Source: an uncultured Alloprevotella sp.
GTDB lineage: Bacteria > Bacteroidota > Bacteroidia > Bacteroidales > Bacteroidaceae
Assembly: GCA_944322325.1 (NCBI GenBank)
Contig: CALUOQ010000008.1
Location: 58,271 to 122,270, forward strand
Reading direction: 5' to 3'
Length of the DNA: 64,000 bases
Shown here: one piece after another, positions 44,608 through 53,618 of the stretch
Layout of the letters: every line of letters starts with the position of its first letter
Numbering within the stretch: position 1 is the stretch's first letter
Made by a program: the position numbers and the translations under genes
Notes under the pieces: generated by a model
Database searches by the model: none
What the model was told of the DNA's origin: nothing
The model's input: the letters and a program-made list of their open reading frames with translations, nothing else

Positions 44608-44667
44608 AAAAAAAGGGATACCGCTGTATCCCAACCTTGTTAACCTTAAACTAATACTATGAAAAAC
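44608..44667 (-). ncRNA. Candidate small RNA with own promoter and terminator
   Basis: On the minus strand a -7 box TATCTTTG (44681-44674) with a CGTTGG -33 box (about 44704) predicts a start near 44667. About 35 nt later comes a terminator hairpin GGGATAC-AGCG-GTATCCC (44632-44615) followed by seven T (to 44608). The transcript would be about 60 nt and contains TTTAAGGTTAACAAGGTTGG, with no convincing reading frame. It could be a free small RNA or an attenuated leader. The next gene downstream (recombinase) is 380 nt away. Confidence 0.5.
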
Positions 44668-44673
44668 ACAGTG

Positions 44674-44704
44674 CAAAGATACGCTTTTCCCCGACAACCT
44701 CCAA
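44674..44704 (-). promoter_or_regulatory. Promoter of the candidate small RNA
   Basis: CAAAGATA (44674-44681) is TATCTTTG on the minus strand, and CCAACG (44701-44706) supplies a TTGG-like -33 at 23 nt spacing. Confidence 0.6.
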
Positions 44705-44777
44705 CGCTGATCAGTAGTTTTTCCTGCTCTATAACATACTTTTAAGTATTGCTTGGGTAATTGCGAGGCACAGGTTG

Positions 44778-44828
44778 CAGTTCCGCCGGAAGTGAAGCAA
44801 ATCTTTCTTCTTATTCCCGGCGGAACTG
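44778..44828. repeat. 12-bp inverted repeat upstream of the ThrE-like gene
   Basis: CAGTTCCGCCGG (44778-44789) and CCGGCGGAACTG (44817-44828), perfect arms 27 nt apart, without a T-run on either side. It could be an operator or RNA hairpin. The rest of the 44231-45060 gap holds only the recombinase box, the small-RNA candidate and the promoter at 44911. Confidence 0.6.
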
Positions 44829-44910
44829 GACCGTTTCGCGTGGTGCGTGGAGCTCAGACCATGGGTGTGAATTTGCTTTCCGTGCGTTCCATAATCACGT
44901 TAGTTTTCCT

Positions 44911-44918
44911 TAACTTTG
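44911..44918 (+). promoter_or_regulatory. -7 promoter box for the ThrE-like gene
   Basis: TAACTTTG matches TAnnTTTG. The leader to the ATG at 45061 would be about 135 nt. Confidence 0.6.
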
Positions 44919-45060
44919 CACTTCCAAAGTCCGGGGAAGCCTGTGGAGGCCGTTTCGGTGTCCGGCATCGTTTTTTTGCTGCGACGTGTTGTCTTCCCCG
45001 CGTGGCCGGACGTTTTGCGCCGGCGGGGATAACTGTGGTGTTTACATTCAATTCAATACA

Positions 45061-46431
45061 ATGGCTGAAAACCAACAATCGACTTCCGAGCAGATACTTC
45101 GTCGCAAGCTCGACCTCTTGTTGCGCACGGGCAAGCTGCTCGTGGAGAGTGCGGCTGACACCAACCGCATCATGCGCAACATGAAACGCACTGCGGCCTA
45201 TCTCGGTCTGCCCGAAGAACATCTTCACATCTACGTGACGTATTCCATGCTCATGGTTAATCTGAGCGATGAGGAACATTCTTTTTCCAAGTTCCAGCGT
45301 TGTGAGAAACATGGCGTCAATATGGCCGCCATTGAGGACGTCAGCAAACTTTCCTGGCGGGCCATTCGCGAGGACTACTCCCTCGACCGCTACGAGGAGG
45401 AACTCGAACGTATCCGGACGCGCAAACGCAACTACACGCCTTGGCAGGTGGCCGTCGGAACCGGTTTGGCGTGCGGCGGGTTCTGTATTCAGTTCGGCTG
45501 CGACTGGGTGGCGTTTTTCTATGCCGCGCTTGCGGCCTTGGTGGGCTTTCGCCTGCGTGCTGTCTGCAACGAGCGTGGCATGAACCACTATATGAGTATC
45601 GCCTTGGCTGCCTTTGTATCGACGCTGATTGCTTGGTCCACCACGCTACTGCCGGCTTGGACCAGCACGCCGCTCCATCCCTTGTTGGCCTGCGCGCTGT
45701 TCATCGTGCCCGGTGTGCCGCTCATCAATTTTGTCGACGACATGCTCGACAATTACATTCAGGTGGGCATTACACGTGCCGTCAACACGGCGCTCATGAT
45801 AGCGGCCATGTCGTTCGGCATCGCCATTTTTCTTAAAGTCAGTGGTATGGATGTGTCCGACTTTACCGAAATTTCCATGACTCCGCACAACAGTTATTGG
45901 AGCTACGCCGTGGCGGCGGCCATCTCGGCGATGGGCTTTTCCATGATCTTCAACTTGCCCCGTCGCCTGCTTTGGGTGGTAGCCGTGGGCGGCATGATAG
46001 CCGTCTGTACGCGAAATTTCGTCAATCTCGGTCCGAGCAACGACAACGTAGGCCTCGACATGGGGCTGGCCATTGGTTCGCTCATCGGCTCCACGGTGGT
46101 CAGCCTCCTTGCCGTCAAGGCCGTCCACTGGTTCCATACGCCCAACCACTGCCTGACCATCCCGAGCGTTATCCCCATGATACCGGGGGTGCTCATGTAT
46201 CGTGCCATCGTATCGGTCATTGAGATGGACGGCGTTGTAGGCGAAGTGACCCACGCCATGCAGTTCGGTCTGGGTTCTGCCCTCGCTATCCTGTGCATTT
46301 CGCTCGGTGTGGCCATCCCCAACATCTTTGCGCGGCGCTGGATTGCCCCCGACCGGCAAAAATATCTCAAGCGGATTATTGCCGAACGGCGCGCTCGTGG
46401 TAAATTTGTAGACCTTAACGGTATTGAATAA
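45061..46431 (+). CDS. ThrE-family threonine/serine exporter
   Basis: 456 residues from ATG 45061 (MAENQQSTSEQILRRKLDLLL). The N-terminal soluble part 'LLRTGKLLVESAADTNRIMRNMKRTAAYLG' and 'YSMLMVNLSDEEHSFSKF' matches the DUF1212 half. About ten hydrophobic helices follow, with 'GVPLINFVDDMLDNYIQVGITRAVNTALM' and a second half ('IPSVIPMIPGVLMYRAIVSVIEM') matching the ThrE_2 (DUF3815) part, both fused here. Family members export threonine and serine with proton antiport. A flavin-reductase-like gene starts 4 nt later and may be co-transcribed. Confidence 0.85.
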   Translation: MAENQQSTSEQILRRKLDLLLRTGKLLVESAADTNRIMRNMKRTAAYLGLPEEHLHIYVTYSMLMVNLSDEEHSFSKFQRCEKHGVNMAAIEDVSKLSWRAIREDYSLDRYEEELERIRTRKRNYTPWQVAVGTGLACGGFCIQFGCDWVAFFYAALAALVGFRLRAVCNERGMNHYMSIALAAFVSTLIAWSTTLLPAWTSTPLHPLLACALFIVPGVPLINFVDDMLDNYIQVGITRAVNTALMIAAMSFGIAIFLKVSGMDVSDFTEISMTPHNSYWSYAVAAAISAMGFSMIFNLPRRLLWVVAVGGMIAVCTRNFVNLGPSNDNVGLDMGLAIGSLIGSTVVSLLAVKAVHWFHTPNHCLTIPSVIPMIPGVLMYRAIVSVIEMDGVVGEVTHAMQFGLGSALAILCISLGVAIPNIFARRWIAPDRQKYLKRIIAERRARGKFVDLNGIE

Positions 46432-46435
46432 AGTT

Positions 46436-46945
46436 ATGAAGGAAATCACTATCGCCGAACTGGGCGAAAACATGGTTACGGCCATTTCGAAGGAGTGGAT
46501 GCTCGTTACGGCGGGTTCTGTTGAGTCGTGGAACACCATGACTGCCTCGTGGGGCGGCATCGGCTTCCTGTGGAACCGTCCTGTTGCCTTTGTCTTTGTG
46601 CGCCCCGAGCGCTACACGCATGGTTTTGTCGAGTGTTGCGAGCGCTTCACCCTGTCGTTTTTGGGTGATGCCCATCGGGACATTCTCAATTTTTGTGGTT
46701 CGCACTCCGGACGCGATTGTGACAAGGCCGCCGCTACGGGCCTCCGTCCACTTGCTACGCCCGACGGCTGCGTCATGTTCGAGCAGGCACGGCTCACCTT
46801 GCAGTGTCGCAAGCTCTATCGCTCCGAGATGCAGGCGGCCGAGTTCCTCGACCCGAAGTGTCTCGAACGCTGGTACGGTCCCGGCGAGGGACAGTCGCTC
46901 CACACTGTCTATGTAGCGGAGATTGAGCACATCTATACGCGCTGA
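46436..46945 (+). CDS. Flavin reductase-like (flavoredoxin) protein
   Basis: 169 residues from ATG 46436 (MKEITIAELGENMV), 4 nt after the exporter gene. 'KEWMLVTAGSVESWNTMTASWGGIGFLWNRPVAFVFVRPERYTH' is the FMN-binding split-barrel pattern of flavoredoxins, with 'FTLSFLGDAHRDILNFCGSHSGRDCDK' after it. These proteins bind FMN and move electrons. The physiological partner is unknown. An earlier ATG three codons upstream overlaps the exporter stop and is less likely. Confidence 0.85.
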   Translation: MKEITIAELGENMVTAISKEWMLVTAGSVESWNTMTASWGGIGFLWNRPVAFVFVRPERYTHGFVECCERFTLSFLGDAHRDILNFCGSHSGRDCDKAAATGLRPLATPDGCVMFEQARLTLQCRKLYRSEMQAAEFLDPKCLERWYGPGEGQSLHTVYVAEIEHIYTR

Positions 46946-46975
46946 CCCGTTTTACCCTCATTAAAGTCCCCTGTT

Positions 46976-47479
46976 ATGAAGCAAACCATCGAAGTTGTCC
47001 ACGGCGACATCACCACGCTGCGCGTCGACGCCATCGTCAACGCCGCCAACCCCACGCTCTTGGGCGGTGGAGGTGTCGACGGCGCCATCCACCGCGCCGC
47101 TGGCCCCGAACTGCTCGAAGCCTGTCGCCGCTTGGGCGGTTGTCGCACCGGTGAGGCCAAAATCACGCCCGGTTTCCGCCTGCCGTCACGTTACGTCATC
47201 CATACGGTCGGGCCCGTCTACTACAGCGAGGCCAACAGTGCCGAACTGCTGGCCGAGTGCTACCGCAACTCTATTGAGCTTGCCGTGACCCACGGTGTCC
47301 GCTCCTTGGCTTTCCCGGCCATCAGTACGGGCGTCTACGGCTATCCCGTGCGCGATGCGGCGGCGATAGCCATTCGCGAAGTGCAGTTCTCGCTCATCAC
47401 GCATCCCTCGCTTGAGCGTGTGGTGTTCTGCTGTCTGCTCGACGAGGTGTTCGAGGTCTACAAGCAGTTGCTCTCGTAG
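46976..47479 (+). CDS. Macro-domain O-acetyl-ADP-ribose deacetylase, YmdB-like
   Basis: 167 residues, a single macro domain. '[37 protein letters not shown]' is the ADP-ribose-binding motif with the NAAN and [10 protein letters not shown] loops of the YmdB/MacroD class. '[25 protein letters not shown]' and '[14 protein letters not shown]' are also typical. It hydrolyses O-acetyl-ADP-ribose or removes ADP-ribose from proteins. 30 nt after the flavin-reductase gene. Confidence 0.92.
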   Translation: MKQTIEVVHGDITTLRVDAIVNAANPTLLGGGGVDGAIHRAAGPELLEACRRLGGCRTGEAKITPGFRLPSRYVIHTVGPVYYSEANSAELLAECYRNSIELAVTHGVRSLAFPAISTGVYGYPVRDAAAIAIREVQFSLITHPSLERVVFCCLLDEVFEVYKQLLS

Positions 47480-47502
47480 TTTTGGGTATTGTCCCTCAGT
47501 TT

Positions 47503-47550
47503 ACACGCGAAGCGCGACCGGAACTTCCGGTCGCGCTTCGCGTGTTTTTG
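47503..47550. terminator. Bidirectional terminator with 21-bp stem
   Basis: The arm at 47503-47523 (starting ACACGCGAAGCGCGACC) is the exact reverse complement of 47525-47545, with a single C between. It is followed by TTTTT. It separates the macro-domain gene from the convergent glycosidase gene. Confidence 0.9.
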
Positions 47551-47566
47551 GGCAGATCCTCAGCGT

Positions 47567-49870
47567 TCACTCGACGACGTACCAAGTGTAGCCGCCGGCC
47601 GGGATTTCCACTTCGAGCTCCACGCTGTAATCGCGGTCGAGCCGGTACGTCTGTGCCTTGCCCTCCTCGCGGCGGATGCGGGCCTTCTCGCGCAGACCAG
47701 TGTAGTAGAGCGGCAGGCGCAGGGTGCGCTTCATCGGCTCGTCGGTCGGGTTGAACAGTACGGCCATGGCTTTTTCCTGGCCCTTGGGGTCGACGTGCAG
47801 GTAGCCGTCCCAGTCCTTCAGGTCGACGCGCCGCAGGTGGATGAGGTCGCTGTTCAGCAGGCGGCGATAGCGTTTGTACCAGTCGATGACGCGGCGCACG
47901 GTGCGTTCCGTTTCGGGCGTGTCGTAGAGTCGCGGCCCGCGGTAGCAGGCCTGTACGCCTGCCGAATAGTTCTGGAACATGAGTCGCTCGTACTCGGCGA
48001 GGTGCTCGCTCAGCGGTTCGATGGTGGCCGCCGCACCGCCGCCATGATACTCGACCAGTGGCACAAAGCTCCACGTCATTGACGCCATGCGGTCCCACGT
48101 GCCGTCGTAGTTAATCTGCCGTGTATGTACGATTTGTCGGTCGCGCGGCAACGACCAGTTGGCCTCGCGGTAGCCGATGCCGACTTTGTTGCTGCCGTTC
48201 AGGAAGTAGAAGTCGGGCACGTTGAGGAAGAGGCCTTCGGCGCGTAGTTCGCGGTAGAACGTCGCGATGCGGTGGAACTGGTTCCACTGCGAGTCGCCGA
48301 GACCGCGGTGGCCGGGATGGCGCGTCGAGGCGCAGGGGTCGCCGGGGTAGGAGCCGTCGTGCTCCAGGCAACTGATGCCCGTGCGCTTCAGAAAGGTGCG
48401 CACCTTGTCGAAATAGCGGTCCGCCCACCTCGAGCCGAGGCAGGGCGAGCTGCCGAACGTCATGCCGCCGCGCTTACCTGTCATGGGATTGATGACGTCG
48501 GTGCTGTCGTCAATCCACCGGCTGGCCAGCAGCGAGTAGCAACCCAGCTCGACACCCTGACTGCGGGCGTAGTCGGCCAGTTCGCTAAACTTGCGGATAT
48601 TCTCTTCCGACACGTTCTCCGCGTCGGCACCCGAGCCGAAACTGAGGATGACCATTTCGTACCCCACCTGCCGGCACTGGTCAATGGCGCGGCGCACCAC
48701 CGTGGGGTCGCTGCTTGTGACGTGCATGAGGATGGGATTCTCCGTCGTCCATGGCGCCACAGCGCGATAGAAGCGGCGGCAGAACAAGCCCTTGCGCTCG
48801 CGGTCGTCGCTGTCGAAAGGCATTTCGTACACGTTGAACGACTCGAACGTGCCGCCGGGCGCCACGTGCTGGTCGGGGCCCAGAGGCGGGCGCACCTCGA
48901 GCACACAGGGCTGGCGCAGGCTGTAGTTGACTTGCGAGGTGTAGGCCGGGTCTGTCGTCCAGTGTTCAGTGAGGTCCGTTTCGGGTTCGGTGAAGGCCCC
49001 GGCACAGGCATAGTCGCTCTCCACGTGCAGATTGGGCATCGTGAGTCGGTCGAAGTGGTTGCTGACGCGCGTTTCGGGCTGTGCGAAGGCCAGTTGTTCC
49101 AGGCTGAAACTGTCCACCGTCAGGGCCTCGTTGCCCCCGTTCGTCAGGGTCAGCCACTTGCGCAGGGCGGGCACTTGGTCGTAGATGACGAAATGCAGTT
49201 CGGCCGTGACGTTCCGCTGCACTCCGCTGCCGTGCAGGGTAAAGACGACCTCGCGGCCAGTCGCGTCCTCCGTCTGTAGAGCCCACCGTCGGCGAGCCCA
49301 TTCCATTGTGGGCTTCGCCTCGCACACCTCGAAATCCTCAACCAGAAATGATTGCGGCAGAGGCTCCATCGCGTCGAGCCAGGCCGGGTCCAGGTAGCCG
49401 CGTTCGGGCTGTCCGGCCAGTCCGCCGAGTCTCCAGCGCGCCCCGTCAAGGCTTACGTAGCCCTCGCTGCTGGCGGCGCGCAACATTTCCTCGCCCGTCA
49501 TGCGGTTGATGAGGGATACCGTGCTCAGGTTGGGCACCACACGCAGCGTACGCGCCACCATAGCGTTGGCTAGGACGACGCCCTTTCCGTCGGGCGTGCG
49601 GTACACGGCGGCTGTCGAGCGTTCCGGCTCGATGAGCCAGTCGAACGGTGTGCGTTCAGCCGCGTGGGCCGTGTAGACGGGCAGGCGGCCGATTTTTTCC
49701 AGCAGGCGGCGCTCGGTTTCGGCGCTGAGCCGGGGTACGGTGTCGTCCGCTGTGGCGTCGGTCATGACGGAACGGGGTGGGGGGAGAGCGTGTGCGTGTG
49801 CGCTGAGGGTAGCCGGGCCGACCATCAGGCAACCCAGCAGCAGGGAGAGGGAAAGTTGTGCTTTCAGCAT
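47567..49870 (-). CDS. Putative secreted alpha-galactosidase-like glycoside hydrolase (clan GH-D type)
   Basis: 767 residues from ATG 49870 (MLKAQLSLSLLLGCLMVGPATLSAHA, a signal peptide). About 300 residues of beta-sandwich ('VVPNLSTVSLINRMTGEEML', 'RKWLTLTNGGNEALTVDSFSLEQ') precede a TIM-barrel ('ILSFGSGADAENVSEENIRKFSELADYARSQGVELGCYSLLASR', 'FLKRTGISCLEHDGSYPGDPC') and a C-terminal beta domain ending 'EIPAGGYTWYVVE'. The DG in 'LEHDGSYPG' could be the nucleophile region of GH27/36-like enzymes. Exact family and substrate are not certain. It is monocistronic and convergent with the macro-domain gene. Confidence 0.6.
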   Translation of the reverse strand: MLKAQLSLSLLLGCLMVGPATLSAHAHALPPPRSVMTDATADDTVPRLSAETERRLLEKIGRLPVYTAHAAERTPFDWLIEPERSTAAVYRTPDGKGVVLANAMVARTLRVVPNLSTVSLINRMTGEEMLRAASSEGYVSLDGARWRLGGLAGQPERGYLDPAWLDAMEPLPQSFLVEDFEVCEAKPTMEWARRRWALQTEDATGREVVFTLHGSGVQRNVTAELHFVIYDQVPALRKWLTLTNGGNEALTVDSFSLEQLAFAQPETRVSNHFDRLTMPNLHVESDYACAGAFTEPETDLTEHWTTDPAYTSQVNYSLRQPCVLEVRPPLGPDQHVAPGGTFESFNVYEMPFDSDDRERKGLFCRRFYRAVAPWTTENPILMHVTSSDPTVVRRAIDQCRQVGYEMVILSFGSGADAENVSEENIRKFSELADYARSQGVELGCYSLLASRWIDDSTDVINPMTGKRGGMTFGSSPCLGSRWADRYFDKVRTFLKRTGISCLEHDGSYPGDPCASTRHPGHRGLGDSQWNQFHRIATFYRELRAEGLFLNVPDFYFLNGSNKVGIGYREANWSLPRDRQIVHTRQINYDGTWDRMASMTWSFVPLVEYHGGGAAATIEPLSEHLAEYERLMFQNYSAGVQACYRGPRLYDTPETERTVRRVIDWYKRYRRLLNSDLIHLRRVDLKDWDGYLHVDPKGQEKAMAVLFNPTDEPMKRTLRLPLYYTGLREKARIRREEGKAQTYRLDRDYSVELEVEIPAGGYTWYVVE

Positions 49871-50059
49871 AGGGCTTTGGTGTGGTTTTAAGCGTGGCGT
49901 GGCCGGAGGCACGGGAGGCGCTGTTCGACGCGCCGCGGGAGTGATTATAGAAATGACAGATGCAAATGTACGGATTATTCCCGGAAATTCGGCCACGGCG
50001 TTCCGATTATTTCGGAGTGTTACGCCACGAGCATGGGTAGGGAGAGGGATTAAACGCAG

Positions 50060-50118
50060 GACCGGCTACCGTCGACGGACGGACGCACGGGGCGTCGCTG
50101 CGCTGGCGGTAGCCGGTC
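50060..50118 (-). terminator. Hairpin after argD, likely operon terminator
   Basis: GACCGGCTACCG (50060-50071) pairs with CGGTAGCCGGTC (50107-50118), 12 bp, starting 18 nt beyond the argD stop. Only a short T-stretch follows on the minus strand (GTTTAAT), so termination is plausible rather than certain. Confidence 0.5.
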
Positions 50119-50135
50119 TGGGGGAGGGGGGGAGA

Positions 50136-51272
50136 TCAGGCGCGCGAGGCGCTGAGCACGCGGTTGAGGCGGTCGACGAAGTCGTCGGCTTCAGCGAGGG
50201 TGAGCGTCAGGGGCGGCAACAGGCGCAGGATGCTGGTGCCGGCTGCACCGGTGAACACGTGTTCGTCGTGGACGAGTCGCTGGCGCATGGCCTTGATGTC
50301 ATGGTCGAACTCAACGCCAATCATGAGGCCCTGGCCGCGCACTTCCTTGATGCCGGGCATCGCTTTGAGCTTGTCCAGCAGATGTGCGCCGACGCGGGCG
50401 GCGTTTTCGACGAGGTGCTCGTTCTCGATGACGTCGAGAACCGCCAGGGCTGCGGCGCAGGCCAGATGGTTGCCGCCGAAGGTGGTACCGAGCTGTCCGT
50501 AGACGGGTTTGATGTGTGGAGCGATGAGCACGGCGCCCATGGGGAAGCCGTTGGCGATGCCCTTGGCACAGGTGATGAGGTCGGGGCGGACTCCGGCGTG
50601 CTGGTGGGCGAAGAAGCGACCCGAACGGCCGTAGCCGCACTGTATCTCGTCGCATACGAGGAGGGCACCCGTCTCGTTACATGCTTGGCGCAGGCCGTGC
50701 AGGAACTCGGGTGTAGCCATGTGGATGCCACCTACGCCCTGGATACACTCTACGATAACAGCAGCCACGTCACCCTTGGCCAGCTCGGCGCGGAAAGCGT
50801 CGAGGTCGTTAAGTGGCAGGAACGTCGTGTGGCCGTTCGCGTTGATGGGGGCCGTAATCTTTGGGTTGTCCGTCACTTCGACGGCGAGCGACGTGCGGCC
50901 GTGGAAAGCGTGGCTGGCGGCCAGCACGCGGGTGCGGCCGGTGTGGAACGAGGCGAGCTTCAGCGCGTTCTCGTTGGCTTCGGCACCCGAGTTGATGAGG
51001 AACAACTGGTAGTCGTCGTAGCCGCAGACCGGGCCCAGACGGCTCGCCAGTTGCCGCTGAAGGTCGTTAATCACCGAGTTGGAATAGAAGCCCAGCGTGG
51101 AGGCCTGCCGGCTGAGGGCTTCGACGTAATGGGGGTGGCAGTGGCCGATGCTGATGACGGCATGGCCGCCGTAGAGGTCGAGGTACTCCTGCCCCTGGTC
51201 GTCCCAGACGTGGCAGCCCCGGCCCTTGACGATGTTGATGTCAAAGAGAGGATAAACGTCGTATAGTTTCAT
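50136..51272 (-). CDS. argD: Acetylornithine (or succinylornithine) aminotransferase
   Basis: 378 residues, class-III PLP aminotransferase. 'KGRGCHVWDDQGQEYLDLYGGHAVISIGHCHPHYVEAL', 'FINSGAEANENALKLA' -like 'LINSGAEANENALKLASFHTGRTRVLA', 'AVIVECIQGVGGI', 'LLVCDEIQCGYGRSGRFFA' and 'CAKGIANGFPMGAVLI' with the Lys that binds PLP. It converts N-acyl-glutamate semialdehyde to N-acyl-ornithine. It is the last gene of the operon. In Bacteroidetes the acyl group in this pathway is often succinyl rather than acetyl, which the sequence alone does not tell. Confidence 0.93.
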   Translation of the reverse strand: MKLYDVYPLFDINIVKGRGCHVWDDQGQEYLDLYGGHAVISIGHCHPHYVEALSRQASTLGFYSNSVINDLQRQLASRLGPVCGYDDYQLFLINSGAEANENALKLASFHTGRTRVLAASHAFHGRTSLAVEVTDNPKITAPINANGHTTFLPLNDLDAFRAELAKGDVAAVIVECIQGVGGIHMATPEFLHGLRQACNETGALLVCDEIQCGYGRSGRFFAHQHAGVRPDLITCAKGIANGFPMGAVLIAPHIKPVYGQLGTTFGGNHLACAAALAVLDVIENEHLVENAARVGAHLLDKLKAMPGIKEVRGQGLMIGVEFDHDIKAMRQRLVHDEHVFTGAAGTSILRLLPPLTLTLAEADDFVDRLNRVLSASRA

Positions 51273-51300
51273 GTGAGTTTGGCTTAGTTGTGGTCGGCAC

Positions 51301-52290
51301 TCAGAAAGCGATGGCCTTGAGGCGGAGCCCCGCGGTCTCGTCGAGTCCGAAGAGTAGGTTCATGTTCTCAACGGCCTGTCCCGACGCGCCCTTGAGCAGG
51401 TTGTCGATAGTGGCTGTGACAAGGAGCTTGCGGCCGTGGAGGTCGGCGTGGATCAGGGCTTTGTTTGTCCCGACGACCTGTTTCATGTCGACAGGGCGGA
51501 CCGAGTAGTGCGTGAAGGGCGAGCCGGCGTAGAAGTCGGCGTAGAGACGCTCCACGGCGCCCTCAGCGGCCAGGCGTTCGGCGGCTTCGGCCTCGAGGGG
51601 TACGACGGCCGTCAGGAAGATGCCGCGCGGGAAGTCGCCGCGCCACGGAATGAAGTCAATCGCGGCCGGCAGTTCGGGCTGCAGTTCACTGAGGCTCTGG
51701 CGCACCTCGGGGATGTGCTGGTGCTGAAACGCTTTGTAGACGCTCATGTTGCCCGAGCGCCAGGAGAAGTGCGTCGTGGCCGAGGGCTTGACCCCGGCGC
51801 CGGTGGAACCGGTGACGGCGTTGACGGTGATGTCGGCCGTGAGCAGTCCGGCCCCGGCCAGCGGCAGGAGGGCCAGCTGTATACAGGTGGCGAAGCAGCC
51901 CGGATTGGCCACGTGGCGGGCCTGGCGTATGGCCTCGCGGTGGAGTTCGGGCAGGCCGTAAACGTAGTCATTGCCTGGCGCCGCCAGGCGGAAGTCCTGT
52001 GCGAGGTCGACAATCTTCACGCCCTCGGGGACGGGGTGTTCAGTCAGGAACTGGGTACTCTTGCCGTGACCGAAGCAGAAGAAAAGCACGTCGACCGCGT
52101 CGAGGGGCAGGCGGTCGGTGAAGCGCATGTCGGTGTCGCCCGTGAGGCCGGCGTGCACGTCGGCGATGGGGTTGCCGGCGTTGCTTTCGCTGTTGACGAA
52201 GACGATTTCAACCTCGGGGTGGTTCAGGAGGATGCGCAGCAGTTCGCCGGCCGTGTATCCGGCGCCGCCTACGATTCCCACTTTAATCAT
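51301..52290 (-). CDS. argC: N-acetyl-gamma-glutamyl-phosphate reductase
   Basis: 329 residues from ATG 52290 (MIKVGIVGGAGYTAGELLRILLNHPEV, Rossmann NADPH site). 'HVANPGCFATCIQLALLPL' holds the catalytic Cys, and the C-terminal His region is 'RGDFPRGIFLTAVV'. It reduces the acyl-glutamyl phosphate made by ArgB. 28 nt before argD in the operon and 77 nt after argG, with an 11-bp hairpin between. A long upstream in-frame extension reaches 52707 but is a shadow of argG. Confidence 0.94.
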   Translation of the reverse strand: MIKVGIVGGAGYTAGELLRILLNHPEVEIVFVNSESNAGNPIADVHAGLTGDTDMRFTDRLPLDAVDVLFFCFGHGKSTQFLTEHPVPEGVKIVDLAQDFRLAAPGNDYVYGLPELHREAIRQARHVANPGCFATCIQLALLPLAGAGLLTADITVNAVTGSTGAGVKPSATTHFSWRSGNMSVYKAFQHQHIPEVRQSLSELQPELPAAIDFIPWRGDFPRGIFLTAVVPLEAEAAERLAAEGAVERLYADFYAGSPFTHYSVRPVDMKQVVGTNKALIHADLHGRKLLVTATIDNLLKGASGQAVENMNLLFGLDETAGLRLKAIAF

Positions 52291-52319
52291 TTGTCTGCGA
52301 TGGGTTAGGGTGAAACAAG

Positions 52320-52360
52320 GGCACGCCTGTGGCCGCGACGGGTCGGGCGACAGGCGTGCC
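52320..52360 (-). terminator. Intercistronic hairpin between argG and argC
   Basis: GGCACGCCTGT (52320-52330) pairs with ACAGGCGTGCC (52350-52360), followed on the minus strand by CTTGTTTC. It may be a partial terminator or an RNA-stabilising hairpin that lowers expression of the distal genes. Confidence 0.5.
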
Positions 52361-52367
52361 GCGTGGA

Positions 52368-53579
52368 TTACTTCTCGATTTCCTGAGCCTCGTCGGGGTG
52401 GTTGGCGTAGTACACGCGCAGCGGCGTGGAGAGCACCTTGATGAATCCCTTGGCGTCGTCGGCGGTCCAGCCTTTCTGCGTCTCGCCGTATTCGCCGAAC
52501 TTGGTCTTTACCAAGTCGTCGGGGCTGTCGACGCCCACGGTCGAGAAACCGAGCGGGCGCAACTGGAGAATGACGGTGCCGTTGACGTGGCGTTGCGACG
52601 ACTCGAGCATGGCTTCGATGTCGCGCATCACGGGTTCCATGTACTGGCTTTCGTGGAGGAACATGCCGTACCAGTTGGCCACCTGGTCCTTCCAGTACTG
52701 CTGCCACTTGCTGAGGGTGTATTTCTCAAGGAAGCGGTGGGCACCGATGATAAGGGCCGGCGCTGCGGCCTCGAAGCCCACGCGGCCTTTGATGCCGATG
52801 ATGGTGTCGCCCACGTGCATGTCGCGGCCTATGCCGTACGCAGCGCCGATCTCCTCCACCGCCTGTATGGCCTTGACAGGGTCGTCGTAAACCGTGCCGT
52901 TGACGCCCGTGAGGCAACCCTTGGTGAAGGTGAGGCGGAGCTCCTCCGTGCCGGTGCGGACGACGGGCTTGAGGTAAGCCTCGTCGGGCAGGCCCTGACG
53001 GCTGTCGAGAATTTCGCCGCCGCAGATGCTCGTGCCCCAGATGCCGACGTTGTAGGAGTACTTGAGCTTGGCGAAGTCGGCCTTGAATCCGTGCTGGTTC
53101 AGGTAGTCGACCTCCTCCTGGCGCGAGAGGTTGCGGTCGCGCGTCAGGGTGATGATTTCGACGCCCGGAGCCATGACCATGAACGTCATGTCGAAGCGCA
53201 CCTGGTCGTTGCCGGCGCCAGTCGAACCATGAGCGATGGCCTCGGCGCCGATTTCCTTGGCGTAGCGCGCAATGGCCATGCCCTGGAAAATGCGCTCGGA
53301 GCTGACCGAGATAGGATAGACGTTATTGCGGAGCACGTTGCCGTAAATCATGTATCGGAGGCTCTTCTCGTAGTACTCGTGGGTGACGTCGAGCGTCACG
53401 TAGCTTTTGGCGCCCAGCTTGTAGGCGTTTTCCTCGTTCGTGCGGAGCTGTTCGGGGCTGAAACCGCCGGTGTTGGCACACGCGGCGTAGACTTCGTAAC
53501 CCATTTCCTTGGCCAGGTACATCACGGTGTAGCTCGTGTCGAGTCCGCCGCTAAAGGCCACTACAACTTTCTTTGCCAT
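52368..53579 (-). CDS. argG: Argininosuccinate synthase
   Basis: 403 residues. N-type ATP pyrophosphatase start 'MAKKVVVAFSGGLDTSYTV' (SGGLDTS P-loop), then 'YAACANTGGFSPEQL', 'HGSTGAGNDQVRFD' and 'GTSICGGEILDSR'. It joins citrulline and aspartate using ATP. 39 nt after the GNAT gene in the arginine operon. Length agrees with the Bacteroidales branch of the family. Confidence 0.95.
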   Translation of the reverse strand: MAKKVVVAFSGGLDTSYTVMYLAKEMGYEVYAACANTGGFSPEQLRTNEENAYKLGAKSYVTLDVTHEYYEKSLRYMIYGNVLRNNVYPISVSSERIFQGMAIARYAKEIGAEAIAHGSTGAGNDQVRFDMTFMVMAPGVEIITLTRDRNLSRQEEVDYLNQHGFKADFAKLKYSYNVGIWGTSICGGEILDSRQGLPDEAYLKPVVRTGTEELRLTFTKGCLTGVNGTVYDDPVKAIQAVEEIGAAYGIGRDMHVGDTIIGIKGRVGFEAAAPALIIGAHRFLEKYTLSKWQQYWKDQVANWYGMFLHESQYMEPVMRDIEAMLESSQRHVNGTVILQLRPLGFSTVGVDSPDDLVKTKFGEYGETQKGWTADDAKGFIKVLSTPLRVYYANHPDEAQEIEK

Positions 53580-53618
53580 AATATATATAATGTGTAAGTC
53601 CTATAATCAGTGTGGGGG

